Shown in pieces: positions 24,278 to 31,848 of a DNA stretch of 32,833 bases. The notes under the pieces are model-generated. The model searched no databases, had not been told where the DNA came from, and saw nothing but the letters and a program-made list of their open reading frames with translations. Source of the DNA: an uncultured Clostridium sp. (lineage in GTDB: Bacteria > Bacillota > Clostridia > Lachnospirales > Lachnospiraceae); assembly GCA_900544905.1 (NCBI GenBank), contig UQXF01000025.1, forward strand, positions 1 through 32,833, given 5' to 3'. Positions within the stretch are counted from its first letter, which is position 1, and every line of letters starts with the position of its first letter. A program made the translations under genes and the position numbers.

Positions 24278-25120
24278 ATGGGAATTAAGACATACAACCC
24301 ATATACACCTTCCAGAAGAAATATGACTGGTTTGGATTTCGATGTGATTACAAAGAGCACACCTGAGAAATCCCTTACAACTTCTTTAAAGAAGAACGCC
24401 GGTCGTAACAATCAGGGAAAGATTACAGTTAGACACCATGGTGGTGGTTCCAGAAGAAAATATAGAATTATCGATTTCAAGAGAAGAAAAGACGATATTC
24501 CGGCAACTGTTGTTTCAATCGAATATGACCCAAACAGAACAGCAAATATCGCATTAATCAACTATGTTGATGGCGAGAAGGCTTATATTTTAGCTCCTGT
24601 AGGGTTAAAGGTTGGAGATAAGGTTATGAATGGTGCCAATGCAGAAATCAAGGTTGGTAACTGCCTGCCGTTAGAGGCAATTCCGGTTGGTACTGAGGTG
24701 CACAACATTGAGTTATATCCGGGAAAGGGTGGACAGCTTGTTCGTTCTGCCGGTAACTCTGCACAGCTTATGGCTAAGGAAGGCAAGTATGCAACCCTTC
24801 GTCTGCCGTCAGGTGAGATGAGAATGGTTCCAATCACTGCCCGTGCAACGGTTGGCCAGGTTGGTAACATTGAACATGGCCTTGTTAACATTGGTAAGGC
24901 TGGACGTAAGCGTCATATGGGTATCAGACCTACAGTCCGTGGTTCTGTAATGAACCCTAACGACCATCCACACGGTGGTGGTGAAGGTAAGACCAGTATC
25001 GGTCGTCCGGGTCCATGTACACCATGGGGCAAGCCGGCACTTGGACTTAAGACTCGTAAGAAGAATAAGCAGTCAAATAAGATGATCGTTAGAACCAGAG
25101 ATGGTAAGAGTATTAAATAA
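24278..25120 (+). CDS. rplB: 50S ribosomal protein L2
   Basis: A 280-aa protein, among the most conserved of the large subunit and important for subunit joining and peptidyl transfer. It begins GIKTYNPYTPSRRNMTG and has the key NPNDHPHGGGEGK segment with the histidine linked to activity, then GRPGPCTPWGKPALG. ATG 24278 has AAAGGAG upstream; an in-frame ATG 24 bp earlier is a chance extension. It is preceded by the repeat-filled gap rather than the usual short spacer. Confidence 0.98.
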   Translation: MGIKTYNPYTPSRRNMTGLDFDVITKSTPEKSLTTSLKKNAGRNNQGKITVRHHGGGSRRKYRIIDFKRRKDDIPATVVSIEYDPNRTANIALINYVDGEKAYILAPVGLKVGDKVMNGANAEIKVGNCLPLEAIPVGTEVHNIELYPGKGGQLVRSAGNSAQLMAKEGKYATLRLPSGEMRMVPITARATVGQVGNIEHGLVNIGKAGRKRHMGIRPTVRGSVMNPNDHPHGGGEGKTSIGRPGPCTPWGKPALGLKTRKKNKQSNKMIVRTRDGKSIK

Positions 25121-25138
25121 TATAAGGAGGTTTGACCT

Positions 25139-25420
25139 ATGGCTCGTTCACTTAAAAAAGGACCATTTGCAGATGAACATTTGCTTAAGAAAGTCGATGC
25201 TTTGAATGCTAGTAATGACAAGCAGGTTATCAAGACCTGGTCACGTCGTTCTACTATCTTTCCTAGCTTCGTAGGACATACAATTGCAGTTTATGACGGA
25301 AGAAGACATGTGCCTGTATATGTTACTGAGGACATGGTAGGACACAAGCTCGGCGAGTTTGTTGCAACCAGAACATACAGAGGACATGGCAAGGACGAAA
25401 AGAAATCAAAACTTAGATAA
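25139..25420 (+). CDS. rpsS: 30S ribosomal protein S19
   Basis: A 93-aa head protein that contacts S13 and the A-site finger. MARSLKKGPFADEHLL and the conserved TIFPSFVGHTIAVYDGRRHVPVYV are diagnostic. AAGGAGG precedes the ATG; it lies 18 bp after rplB. Confidence 0.98.
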   Translation: MARSLKKGPFADEHLLKKVDALNASNDKQVIKTWSRRSTIFPSFVGHTIAVYDGRRHVPVYVTEDMVGHKLGEFVATRTYRGHGKDEKKSKLR

Positions 25421-25445
25421 TCAGATTTGAAAGGAGGATTCATCC

Positions 25446-25841
25446 ATGGCAAAAGGACATAGATCCCAGATTAAAAGAGAGAGAAATGCAAATAAGGATA
25501 CAAGACCATCAGCTAAGATTTCTTATGCCAGAGTCTCTGTAACAAAAGCATGTTTCGTTTTAGATGCCATCAGAGGTAAGGATGTACAGACTGCACTTGC
25601 TATCTTAGCTTACAATCCAAGATATGCTTCAAGTGTAATAGAGAAGTTGTTAAAGTCAGCTATTGCAAATGCTGAGAATAACTATCCAGACAAAAATTAC
25701 AAGGCAGAGAACCTTTATATTGCAGAGTGTTATGCAAATAAGGGACCAACAATGAAGAGAATTCAACCAAGAGCACAGGGTAGAGCTTATAGAATTGAGA
25801 AGAGAACAAGCCATATTACAATCGTGCTTGATGAAAGATAA
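25446..25841 (+). CDS. rplV: 50S ribosomal protein L22
   Basis: A 131-aa tunnel protein; its beta-hairpin reaches the constriction, where mutations give macrolide resistance. The hairpin appears as NKGPTMKRIQPRAQGRAYRIEKR. The family start varies; here a basic lead (MAKGHRSQIKRERNANKD) of about 20 residues precedes the fold. AAGGAGG is present upstream. Confidence 0.98.
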   Translation: MAKGHRSQIKRERNANKDTRPSAKISYARVSVTKACFVLDAIRGKDVQTALAILAYNPRYASSVIEKLLKSAIANAENNYPDKNYKAENLYIAECYANKGPTMKRIQPRAQGRAYRIEKRTSHITIVLDER

Positions 25842-25852
25842 GGAGGCAAATA

Positions 25853-26518
25853 ATGGGACAGAAAGTAAATCCTCATGGTTTGAGAGTCGGTATCATCAAG
25901 GATTGGGATTCCAGATGGTATGCTGATACAAAGGATGGCGAATTTGCAAACAACTTGGTAGAAGATAATGAAATTCGTACCTTCCTTAAGAAGAGACTTT
26001 ACAGTGCTCAGGTTTCTAAAATCGAAATCGAGAGAGCATCTGACAGACTGAAAGTTATCATTTACACAGCAAAGCCTGGTGTTGTAATTGGTAAAGGTGG
26101 CGCAGAAATCGAGGCACTCAAGAAAGAGGTTGCCAAGTTAACAGATAAGAAGTTGATGGTAGACGTTAAGGAAGTTAAGAAGCCGGATGCAGACGCTCAG
26201 TTGGTTGCTGAGAATATTGCAGCACAGTTAGAGAACCGTATTTCATTCCGCCGTGCAATGAAGTCCTGCATGGGCAGAACAATGAAGACCGGCGCATTAG
26301 GAATTAAGACTTCTGTTTCTGGACGTTTAGGTGGTGCTGATATGGCTCGTACAGAGTTCTACAGCGAGGGAACCATTCCTCTTCAGACACTTCGTGCAGA
26401 TATCGACTATGGTTTTGCTGAGGCTGACACAACCTATGGTAAGGTTGGTGTTAAGACCTGGATTTATCATGGTGAAGTACTTCCAACTAAGAACAACAAG
26501 GAAGGGAGCGATAAATAA
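25853..26518 (+). CDS. rpsC: 30S ribosomal protein S3
   Basis: A 221-aa protein at the mRNA entry site with helicase function. It starts MGQKVNPHGLRVGIIKDWDSRWY and contains a KH domain with GVVIGKGGAEIEALKKE (the GxxG loop), then the C-terminal domain (MGRTMKTGALGIKTSVSGRLGG). The stop overlaps the rplP ATG by one base (TAATG). Confidence 0.98.
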   Translation: MGQKVNPHGLRVGIIKDWDSRWYADTKDGEFANNLVEDNEIRTFLKKRLYSAQVSKIEIERASDRLKVIIYTAKPGVVIGKGGAEIEALKKEVAKLTDKKLMVDVKEVKKPDADAQLVAENIAAQLENRISFRRAMKSCMGRTMKTGALGIKTSVSGRLGGADMARTEFYSEGTIPLQTLRADIDYGFAEADTTYGKVGVKTWIYHGEVLPTKNNKEGSDK

Positions 26519-26955
26519 TGTTAATGCCTAAGAGAACAAAACATAGAAAGCAGTTCAGAGGTTCCATGGCTGGTAAGGCTACCAGAGGTAACAAAATCAG
26601 CAACGGTGAATATGGTATCGTTGCAATGGAGCCGGCTTGGATTAAATCAAACCAGATTGAGGCAGCCCGTGTCGCTATGACTCGTTATGTAAAGCGTACC
26701 GGTAAAGTCTGGATTAAGATTTTCCCTGATAAGCCTTATACATCTAAGCCTATCGGTGTTCGTATGGGTAAAGGTAAAGGTAATGTGGAAGGCTGGGTAG
26801 CAGTAGTTAAGCCTGGACGTGTAATGTTTGAGATTGCAGGTGTACCGGAAGAGACTGCTAAGGAAGCTTTAAGACTTGCAACTCATAAGTTGCCTGTTAA
26901 GTGCAAGATTGTATCCCGTGAAGATTTAGAAGGAGGTGCAGGCAGTGAAAACTAA
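26518..26955 (+). CDS. rplP: 50S ribosomal protein L16
   Basis: A 145-aa protein that binds near the A-site tRNA. MLMPKRTKHRKQFRG and the WVAVVKPGRVMFEIAGV segment are typical. Translation is probably coupled to rpsC through the overlapping start and stop. A second in-frame ATG at 26524 is possible but homologues start with MLMPKR. It overlaps the start of rpmC by 11 bp. Confidence 0.98.
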   Translation: MLMPKRTKHRKQFRGSMAGKATRGNKISNGEYGIVAMEPAWIKSNQIEAARVAMTRYVKRTGKVWIKIFPDKPYTSKPIGVRMGKGKGNVEGWVAVVKPGRVMFEIAGVPEETAKEALRLATHKLPVKCKIVSREDLEGGAGSEN

Positions 26956-27148
26956 GGAATATCGTGAAGAGTTAAAAGCTAAGAATGTGGAAGAGTTAAA
27001 CGCAGAGTTAGTAGCTGCTAAGAAGGAATTATTCAATTTAAGATTCCAGAATGCAACTAACCAGTTAGAGAATACAAGCAGAATTAAAGAGGTAAGAAGA
27101 AATATTGCCAGAATTCAGTCTATTATGACAGAAAAGGCTAATGCTTAA
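26945..27148 (+). CDS. rpmC: 50S ribosomal protein L29 (GTG start)
   Basis: A 67-aa helical hairpin at the tunnel exit beside L23. MKTKEYREELKAKNVEEL and ELFNLRFQNATNQLENTSRI match the family. The start is GTG 26945, set by AAGGAGGT inside the end of rplP and by homologue length; a frame open from 26936 would add three residues. The 11-bp overlap with rplP suggests coupled translation. Confidence 0.96.
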   Translation: MKTKEYREELKAKNVEELNAELVAAKKELFNLRFQNATNQLENTSRIKEVRRNIARIQSIMTEKANA

Positions 27149-27172
27149 TTATCTTGGAAGGAGGCAAAGACA

Positions 27173-27427
27173 ATGGAAAGAAATCTAAGAAAAACACGTG
27201 TAGGATTAGTAACAAGTGATAAGATGGATAAGACAATTGTTGTTTCAATCGTAGATAATGTTAAGCATCCTCTTTATGGTAAGATTGTGAAGAGAACTTA
27301 TAAATTAAAAGCTCATGATGAGAACAATGAATGTCATATCGGCGATAGAGTAAGAGTTATGGAGACAAGACCTTTATCTAAGGACAAGAGATGGAGACTT
27401 GTGGAAATCGTAGAGAAAGCTAAATAA
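27173..27427 (+). CDS. rpsQ: 30S ribosomal protein S17
   Basis: An 84-aa OB-fold protein of the 30S body. RNLRKTRVGLVTSDKMDKTIVV and HIGDRVRVMETRPLSKDKRWR are signature segments. AAGGAGG precedes the ATG; it lies 24 bp after rpmC. Confidence 0.98.
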   Translation: MERNLRKTRVGLVTSDKMDKTIVVSIVDNVKHPLYGKIVKRTYKLKAHDENNECHIGDRVRVMETRPLSKDKRWRLVEIVEKAK

Positions 27428-27444
27428 TCAAGGAGGCAAGGACA

Positions 27445-27813
27445 ATGGTTCAACAGGAAACAAGACTTAAAGTTGCTGACAATACCGGAGCAAAAGAGTT
27501 ACTTTGCATCAGAGTATTAGGCGGTTCAACCAGAAGATATGCGAACATCGGTGATATCATCGTTGCCTCTGTTAAAGATGCAACACCAGGTGGCGTTGTA
27601 AAGAAGGGTGACGTTGTAAAGGCTGTGGTTGTTCGTACAAAGAAGGGCGCACGCCGTAAGGATGGTTCTTACATCAAGTTTGATGAGAACGCTGCTGTTA
27701 TCATCAAGGATGATATGAATCCAAGAGGAACCCGTATTTTCGGACCTGTAGCGAGAGAGCTTAGAGATAAGAAATTCATGAAGATCGTTTCATTAGCACC
27801 AGAAGTTTTATAG
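27445..27813 (+). CDS. rplN: 50S ribosomal protein L14
   Basis: A 122-aa protein forming the intersubunit bridge near L19 and the GTPase site. It begins MVQQETRLKVADNTGAKELLCIRV and includes RKDGSYIKFDENAAVIIKD and the NPRGTRIFGPVARELR end, all canonical. AAGGAGG is upstream. Confidence 0.98.
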   Translation: MVQQETRLKVADNTGAKELLCIRVLGGSTRRYANIGDIIVASVKDATPGGVVKKGDVVKAVVVRTKKGARRKDGSYIKFDENAAVIIKDDMNPRGTRIFGPVARELRDKKFMKIVSLAPEVL

Positions 27814-27825
27814 GGAGGTGTCAGG

Positions 27826-28143
27826 ATGGCAACTAGTAAGATTAAAAAAGATGACTTAGTTCAGGTTATCACTGGTAAAGACAAGGGTAAATCCGGTAAG
27901 GTTTTATCAGTGGATACCAAAAACCATAGAGTATTAGTTGAGGGAGTCAACATGGTTTCTAAACACTCTAAACCAAGTATGACAAACCAGCAGGGTGGTA
28001 TCATTGAGAAGGAAGCACCTATTGATATATCTAACGTTATGTATGTTCACAAGGGAAAACCAGTTAGAATCGGTTTCCAGGGCGAGAAGAAAGACAAGGT
28101 TCGTGTGGCTAAAGTGAACGGTAAGTTAGAAAAGATTGACTAA
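27826..28143 (+). CDS. rplX: 50S ribosomal protein L24
   Basis: A 105-aa assembly initiator for the 50S subunit. The KOW motif is at the front (KKDDLVQVITGKDKGKSGKVL) and GGIIEKEAPIDISNVM follows. It starts 12 bp after rplN with GGGAGG. Confidence 0.98.
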   Translation: MATSKIKKDDLVQVITGKDKGKSGKVLSVDTKNHRVLVEGVNMVSKHSKPSMTNQQGGIIEKEAPIDISNVMYVHKGKPVRIGFQGEKKDKVRVAKVNGKLEKID

Positions 28144-28166
28144 TTTAAGAGAGGAGGCCACAGAAG

Positions 28167-28706
28167 TTGAGTAGATTAAAAGAACAGTACAATAGCGAAA
28201 TCAAAGACGCTATGACTAAGAAATTTGGTTATAAAAATGTTATGGAAGTTCCAAAGCTTGAAAAAATCGTTATCAACATGGGTGTTGGTGAGGCTAAGGA
28301 AAACCATAAGCTTTTAGATTCAGCAGTTCAGGATTTAGAGACAATTACTGGTCAGAAGGCAGTTGTTACCCGCGCCAGAAAGTCGATTGCGAACTTCAAG
28401 TTAAGAGAAGGAATGCCAATCGGATGTAAGGTAACCTTAAGAGGCGAGAGAATGTATGAGTTTGCAGACCGTTTAATCAATCTTGCATTGCCACGTGTCC
28501 GTGACTTTAGAGGTATCAACCCAAACGCATTTGATGGCAGAGGTAACTATGCTTTAGGTATCAAGGAGCAGTTGATTTTCCCTGAAATCGAGTATGATAA
28601 GGTAGATAAGGTTAGAGGTATGGATGTTATTTTCGTTACCACAGCTAAGACTGACGAGGAAGCTCGTGAGTTGTTAACCTTATTCGGTATGCCATTTAAG
28701 AAATAA
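28167..28706 (+). CDS. rplE: 50S ribosomal protein L5 (TTG start)
   Basis: A 179-aa 5S rRNA-binding protein contacting P-site tRNA. The fold is clear (NVMEVPKLEKIVINMGVGEA, RARKSIANFKLREGMPIGCKVTLRG, DFRGINPNAFDGRGNYALG). The start is TTG 28167, nine bases after GAGGAGG (28151-28157), giving MSRLKEQYNSE as in homologues; no ATG nearby fits. A TTG start in a highly expressed r-protein gene is less common. Confidence 0.97.
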   Translation: MSRLKEQYNSEIKDAMTKKFGYKNVMEVPKLEKIVINMGVGEAKENHKLLDSAVQDLETITGQKAVVTRARKSIANFKLREGMPIGCKVTLRGERMYEFADRLINLALPRVRDFRGINPNAFDGRGNYALGIKEQLIFPEIEYDKVDKVRGMDVIFVTTAKTDEEARELLTLFGMPFKK

Positions 28707-28720
28707 TAGGAGGAAGATTC

Positions 28721-28906
28721 ATGGCTAAGAAAGCAATGGTTGTTAAACAGCAGCGTAAACAGAAATTCTCTACAAGAGAATATACTCGTTGTAAAGTTTG
28801 TGGACGTCCACATTCAGTGTTAAAGAAATACGGAATCTGCAGAATCTGCTTCCGTGAGTTAGCATACAAGGGTGAAATCCCGGGCGTTAAGAAAGCAAGC
28901 TGGTAA
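28721..28906 (+). CDS. rpsZ: 30S ribosomal protein S14, zinc type
   Basis: A 61-aa short S14 of the zinc-binding class. Four cysteines in two pairs (Cys24-x2-Cys27 and Cys40-x2-Cys43: CKVCGRPH and CRICFREL) bind one zinc ion. Many Firmicutes carry this form in the spc operon and a zinc-free paralogue elsewhere under Zur control; no such paralogue is in this window. GGAGG precedes the ATG. Confidence 0.97.
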   Translation: MAKKAMVVKQQRKQKFSTREYTRCKVCGRPHSVLKKYGICRICFRELAYKGEIPGVKKASW

Positions 28907-28924
28907 AATTTTTGAAGGAGGTAA

Positions 28925-29326
28925 ATGACAATGACAGATCCAATCGCAGATATGCTTACTAGAATTCGCAATGCGAATACTGCTAAACATGATACAGTTG
29001 ATATTCCTGCTTCAAAGATGAAGGAAGCAATTGCTAACATCCTTTTAGAAGAGGGTTATGTCAAAGCTGTTGATATAATTGAAGAAGGTAAATTTAAGAC
29101 AATCCGTATTACCTTAAAGTATGGTAAGGATAAGAATGAGAAGATTATTACTGGTATTAAGAGAATCTCTAAGCCAGGTCTTCGTGTATATGCTGGCAAG
29201 GATGAGCTTCCTAAGGTATTAGGCGGCTTAGGTGTTGCTATCATTTCTACAAACAAGGGTGTGTTAACTGACAAGCAGGCTCGTGAAGCCCAGGTTGGCG
29301 GCGAAGTACTGGCTTTTGTATGGTGA
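28925..29326 (+). CDS. rpsH: 30S ribosomal protein S8
   Basis: A 133-aa central-domain organiser of 16S rRNA, and in E. coli the repressor of the spc operon. TMTDPIADMLTRIRNANTAKHD and the end GVLTDKQAREAQVGGEVLAFVW are canonical. ATG 28925 is 3 nt from AGGAGG and ATG 28931 is 9 nt; homologues support the longer form. A 401-bp repeat-rich gap follows it. Confidence 0.97.
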   Translation: MTMTDPIADMLTRIRNANTAKHDTVDIPASKMKEAIANILLEEGYVKAVDIIEEGKFKTIRITLKYGKDKNEKIITGIKRISKPGLRVYAGKDELPKVLGGLGVAIISTNKGVLTDKQAREAQVGGEVLAFVW

Positions 29327-29327
29327 C

Positions 29328-29640
29328 ATTGAGCACTTAGCGAAAACAAGCCGAAGGCGCAGTTTGAGGTTAGTGCGAAAGTCCATCCCGATACTTAATG
29401 ATGCCTGAATACTTAGCGAACCAAAGGTGAGCTTAGTAGAAAGGTATACAGAGTAGAACGAGCAAAGCGAAGTTCGAATTTAGTAGAGTGGATGCAGTGG
29501 ATTATGCGAAAGCGTAGTGATAAACACTTAGTAGTTGCCGAGGCAGAGAAACCAAGTCCATCCCGATACTTAATGATGCCTGAATACTTAGCGAACCAGA
29601 GGTGAGCTTAGTAGAAAGGTAGAATTTAGTAGAGTGGATG
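29328..29640 (+). repeat. Intra-operon modular hairpin repeats, copies B and C
   Basis: Occupies most of the 401-bp rpsH-rplF gap. Three units are seen: a hairpin GCACTTAGCGAAAAC/GTTTGAGGTTAGTGC (29333-29347, 29362-29376); copy B (29384-29494, core 29401-29447, with a 28-nt side insert carrying GAAC/GTTC); and copy C, one continuous 82-nt hairpin (29559-29640). Copy C has about 28 base pairs, broken only by three tandem GA/GA mismatches, two U.U mismatches, one GAA/GAA loop and one bulged T. Copies B and C share an almost identical 5' half. The rest of the gap to 29727 is AT-rich, with a small ACTG-TATAAT-CAGT hairpin and the rplF ribosome binding site. Confidence 0.85.
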
Positions 29641-29727
29641 TTATTAAAAAACATTTAACAAAAATAATATAGATAAACAAATAACCGGACTGTATAATCA
29701 GTTCTATATAATTAAGGAGGTAACGGC

Positions 29728-30267
29728 ATGTCACGTATCGGAAGAATGCCTATCGCTGTACCAGCAGGCGTAACTGTTGATATTGCAGAAAATAATCAAG
29801 TGACTGTAAAAGGACCAAAGGGTACACTGACCAGAGTTTTACCTGAGGAAATGGACATTAAGCTTGAGGGTGACCAGGTTATTGTAACAAGACCTAACGA
29901 TTTGAAGAAGATGAAATCTTTACATGGTCTTACAAGAACCCTGATTAACAACATGGTAATCGGTGTAACCGAAGGTTATACAAAGGTATTAGAAGTAAAT
30001 GGTGTTGGTTACAGAGCTGCTAAGCAGGGAAAGAAATTAGTTCTCAGCTTAGGCTACTCTCATCCGGTAGAGATGGAGGACCCGGAAGGATTAGAGTCTA
30101 AGGTAGACGGTAACACAATCACCGTTTCAGGTATTGATAAAGAAAAAGTTGGCCAATATGCTGCTGAAATCAGAGAGAAGAGAGCACCGGAGCCTTATAA
30201 GGGTAAAGGTATTAAGTATGCTGATGAAGTGATTAGACGCAAGGTTGGTAAGACTGGTAAGAAATAA
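29728..30267 (+). CDS. rplF: 50S ribosomal protein L6
   Basis: A 179-aa protein with two related domains, near the sarcin-ricin loop and factor site. It begins MSRIGRMPIAVPAGVTVDI and carries YKVLEVNGVGYRA-type and PEPYKGKGIKYADEVIRRK segments. A strong AAGGAGGT precedes the ATG. The long repeat-filled gap upstream makes translational coupling to rpsH unlikely. Confidence 0.98.
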   Translation: MSRIGRMPIAVPAGVTVDIAENNQVTVKGPKGTLTRVLPEEMDIKLEGDQVIVTRPNDLKKMKSLHGLTRTLINNMVIGVTEGYTKVLEVNGVGYRAAKQGKKLVLSLGYSHPVEMEDPEGLESKVDGNTITVSGIDKEKVGQYAAEIREKRAPEPYKGKGIKYADEVIRRKVGKTGKK

Positions 30268-30284
30268 TTAAAGGAGTGAGATAG

Positions 30285-30653
30285 ATGATTAATAAAGAGT
30301 CAAGAAGTAAGGTTCGCGCAAAAAAGCATTTAAGAATCCGTAACCGCTTTAGTGGCACTGCTGAGAGACCACGTTTAGCTGTATTCAGAAGTAATAATCA
30401 TATGTACGCTCAAATTATTGATGATACAGTTGGAAATACTTTAGTGTCTGCTTCAACAGTTCAGAAGGAAGTTAAGGCAGAATTAGAGAAGACAAATAAT
30501 GTAGATGCAGCTGCTTACTTAGGTACAGTAATTGCAAAGAGAGCATTGGAAAAGGGTATTACTACTGTTGTCTTTGATAGAGGCGGATTTATATATCAGG
30601 GTAAGGTTAAAGCATTAGCAGATGCAGCAAGAGAAGCTGGTCTCGAATTCTAA
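30285..30653 (+). CDS. rplR: 50S ribosomal protein L18
   Basis: A 122-aa 5S rRNA-binding protein of the central protuberance. RSKVRAKKHLRIRNRFSGTAERPRLAVFRSNNHMYAQIIDD and the end FDRGGFIYQGKVKALADAAREAGLEF are family hallmarks. AAGGAG is upstream; it lies 17 bp after rplF. Confidence 0.98.
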   Translation: MINKESRSKVRAKKHLRIRNRFSGTAERPRLAVFRSNNHMYAQIIDDTVGNTLVSASTVQKEVKAELEKTNNVDAAAYLGTVIAKRALEKGITTVVFDRGGFIYQGKVKALADAAREAGLEF

Positions 30654-30671
30654 TAAGGAGGAAAACAATTT

Positions 30672-31181
30672 ATGAAGCATACAATTATTGATGCTAGTCA
30701 GTTAGAATTAGAAGAAAAAGTTGTTAACATCAAGCGTGTAACCAAGGTTGTTAAAGGTGGACGTAACATGAGATTTGCTGCTCTTGTAGTTGTAGGTGAC
30801 AAAAATGGTCATGTAGGTGCAGGTATCGGTAAAGCAGCCGAGATTCCAGAGGCAATTCGTAAGGGCAAAGAAGATGCAATTAAGAGCTTGGTAGAAGTTC
30901 CAATTAATGATAATGGAAGCATTCCTCATGACTGGACAGGTAAGTTCGGAAGTGCATCCGTTCTTTTGAAAGCGTCTCCAGAAGGTACCGGTATCATCGC
31001 AGGTGGTCCGGCACGTTCCGTACTTGAGTTAGCAGGATACAAGAATATCCGTACTAAGTCTTTAGGTTCAAATAACAAGCAGAACGTAGTGTTAGCTACA
31101 ATCAATGGACTTTCAAACTTAAAGACTCCTGAGGAAGTTGCAAGACTTCGCGGAAAATCTGTTGAAGAGATTCTAGGTTAA
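30672..31181 (+). CDS. rpsE: 30S ribosomal protein S5
   Basis: A 169-aa decoding-fidelity protein. The double-stranded RNA-binding-like N-domain has VVKGGRNMRFAALVVVGD and GHVGAGIGKAAEIPEAIRKG; the C-domain has IIAGGPARSVLELAG. The position where changes cause spectinomycin resistance lies in the VVKGGRNM loop and looks wild type. AAGGAGG is upstream. Confidence 0.98.
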   Translation: MKHTIIDASQLELEEKVVNIKRVTKVVKGGRNMRFAALVVVGDKNGHVGAGIGKAAEIPEAIRKGKEDAIKSLVEVPINDNGSIPHDWTGKFGSASVLLKASPEGTGIIAGGPARSVLELAGYKNIRTKSLGSNNKQNVVLATINGLSNLKTPEEVARLRGKSVEEILG

Positions 31182-31195
31182 GGAGGATTTAAAAA

Positions 31196-31378
31196 ATGGC
31201 AGATAAAGTAAAGGTTACTTTAGTAAAGTCTCCTATTGGAGCAGTTCCAAAGCACAAAAAGACATTGGAAGCATTAGGTCTTAGAAAGCTGAATAAGACA
31301 GTTGAGCTTCCTAACAATGCTGCTACAAAGGGAATGGTTCAGCAGGTTAGACATTTAGTAAAGGTAGAAGAGATTTAA
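31196..31378 (+). CDS. rpmD: 50S ribosomal protein L30
   Basis: A 60-aa protein, absent from some bacteria but kept here. KVKVTLVKSPIGAVPKHKKTLEALGLRKLNKTVELP is the normal family sequence. AAGGAGG precedes the ATG, 14 bp after rpsE. Confidence 0.97.
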   Translation: MADKVKVTLVKSPIGAVPKHKKTLEALGLRKLNKTVELPNNAATKGMVQQVRHLVKVEEI

Positions 31379-31406
31379 TAAAATTGAGATAAGGAGGTGC
31401 ACGTAA

Positions 31407-31847
31407 ATGAATTTATCTACATTAAAGCCAGCAGATGGTTCTAAGCACAGCGATAATTTCAGAAAAGGTCGTGGCCATGGTTCAGGAAATGGTAAGACTG
31501 CAGGTAAGGGTCATAAGGGACAGAAGGCTCGTTCCGGAGCAACAAGACCTGGTTTTGAAGGTGGTCAGATGCCATTATATAGAAGACTTCCAAAGAGAGG
31601 ATTTACATGTCCAAGCTCAAAGGAAATCATTGCTATTAACGTATCCGCTCTTAATGCATTTGAAGAGGGTTCAGAGGTATCTGTTGAGTCATTAATCGGT
31701 GCCGGAATCGTTAGCAATCCTAAGGATGGCGTAAAGATTTTAGGAAATGGTGAATTAACAAAGAAGCTTACTGTAAAGGCAAATGCTTTTAGCGCTTCTG
31801 CTGTAGAAAAAATCGAGGCTCTTGGTGGAAAAGCAGAGGTGATGTAA
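31407..31847 (+). CDS. rplO: 50S ribosomal protein L15
   Basis: A 146-aa late-assembly 50S protein with a long basic arm: GRGHGSGNGKTAGKGHKGQKAR, then FEGGQMPLYRRLPKRGF. The globular end has the usual LGNGELTKKLTVKANAFSASA. AAGGAGGTG precedes the ATG. The secY start follows its stop by one base. Confidence 0.98.
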   Translation: MNLSTLKPADGSKHSDNFRKGRGHGSGNGKTAGKGHKGQKARSGATRPGFEGGQMPLYRRLPKRGFTCPSSKEIIAINVSALNAFEEGSEVSVESLIGAGIVSNPKDGVKILGNGELTKKLTVKANAFSASAVEKIEALGGKAEVM

Positions 31848-31848
31848 T

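Noticed and set aside
29559..29640. Repeat hairpin as a kink-turn or as a CRISPR/IS element
   Set aside because: The tandem G.A pairs lack the 3-nt bulge of a kink-turn; copies are not evenly spaced with unique spacers, and there is no transposase or target-site duplication visible.
29690..29700. TATAAT before rplF as an internal promoter
   Set aside because: No acceptable -35 at 16-18 bp, and the hexamer is the loop of an ACTG/CAGT hairpin in an AT-rich stretch.
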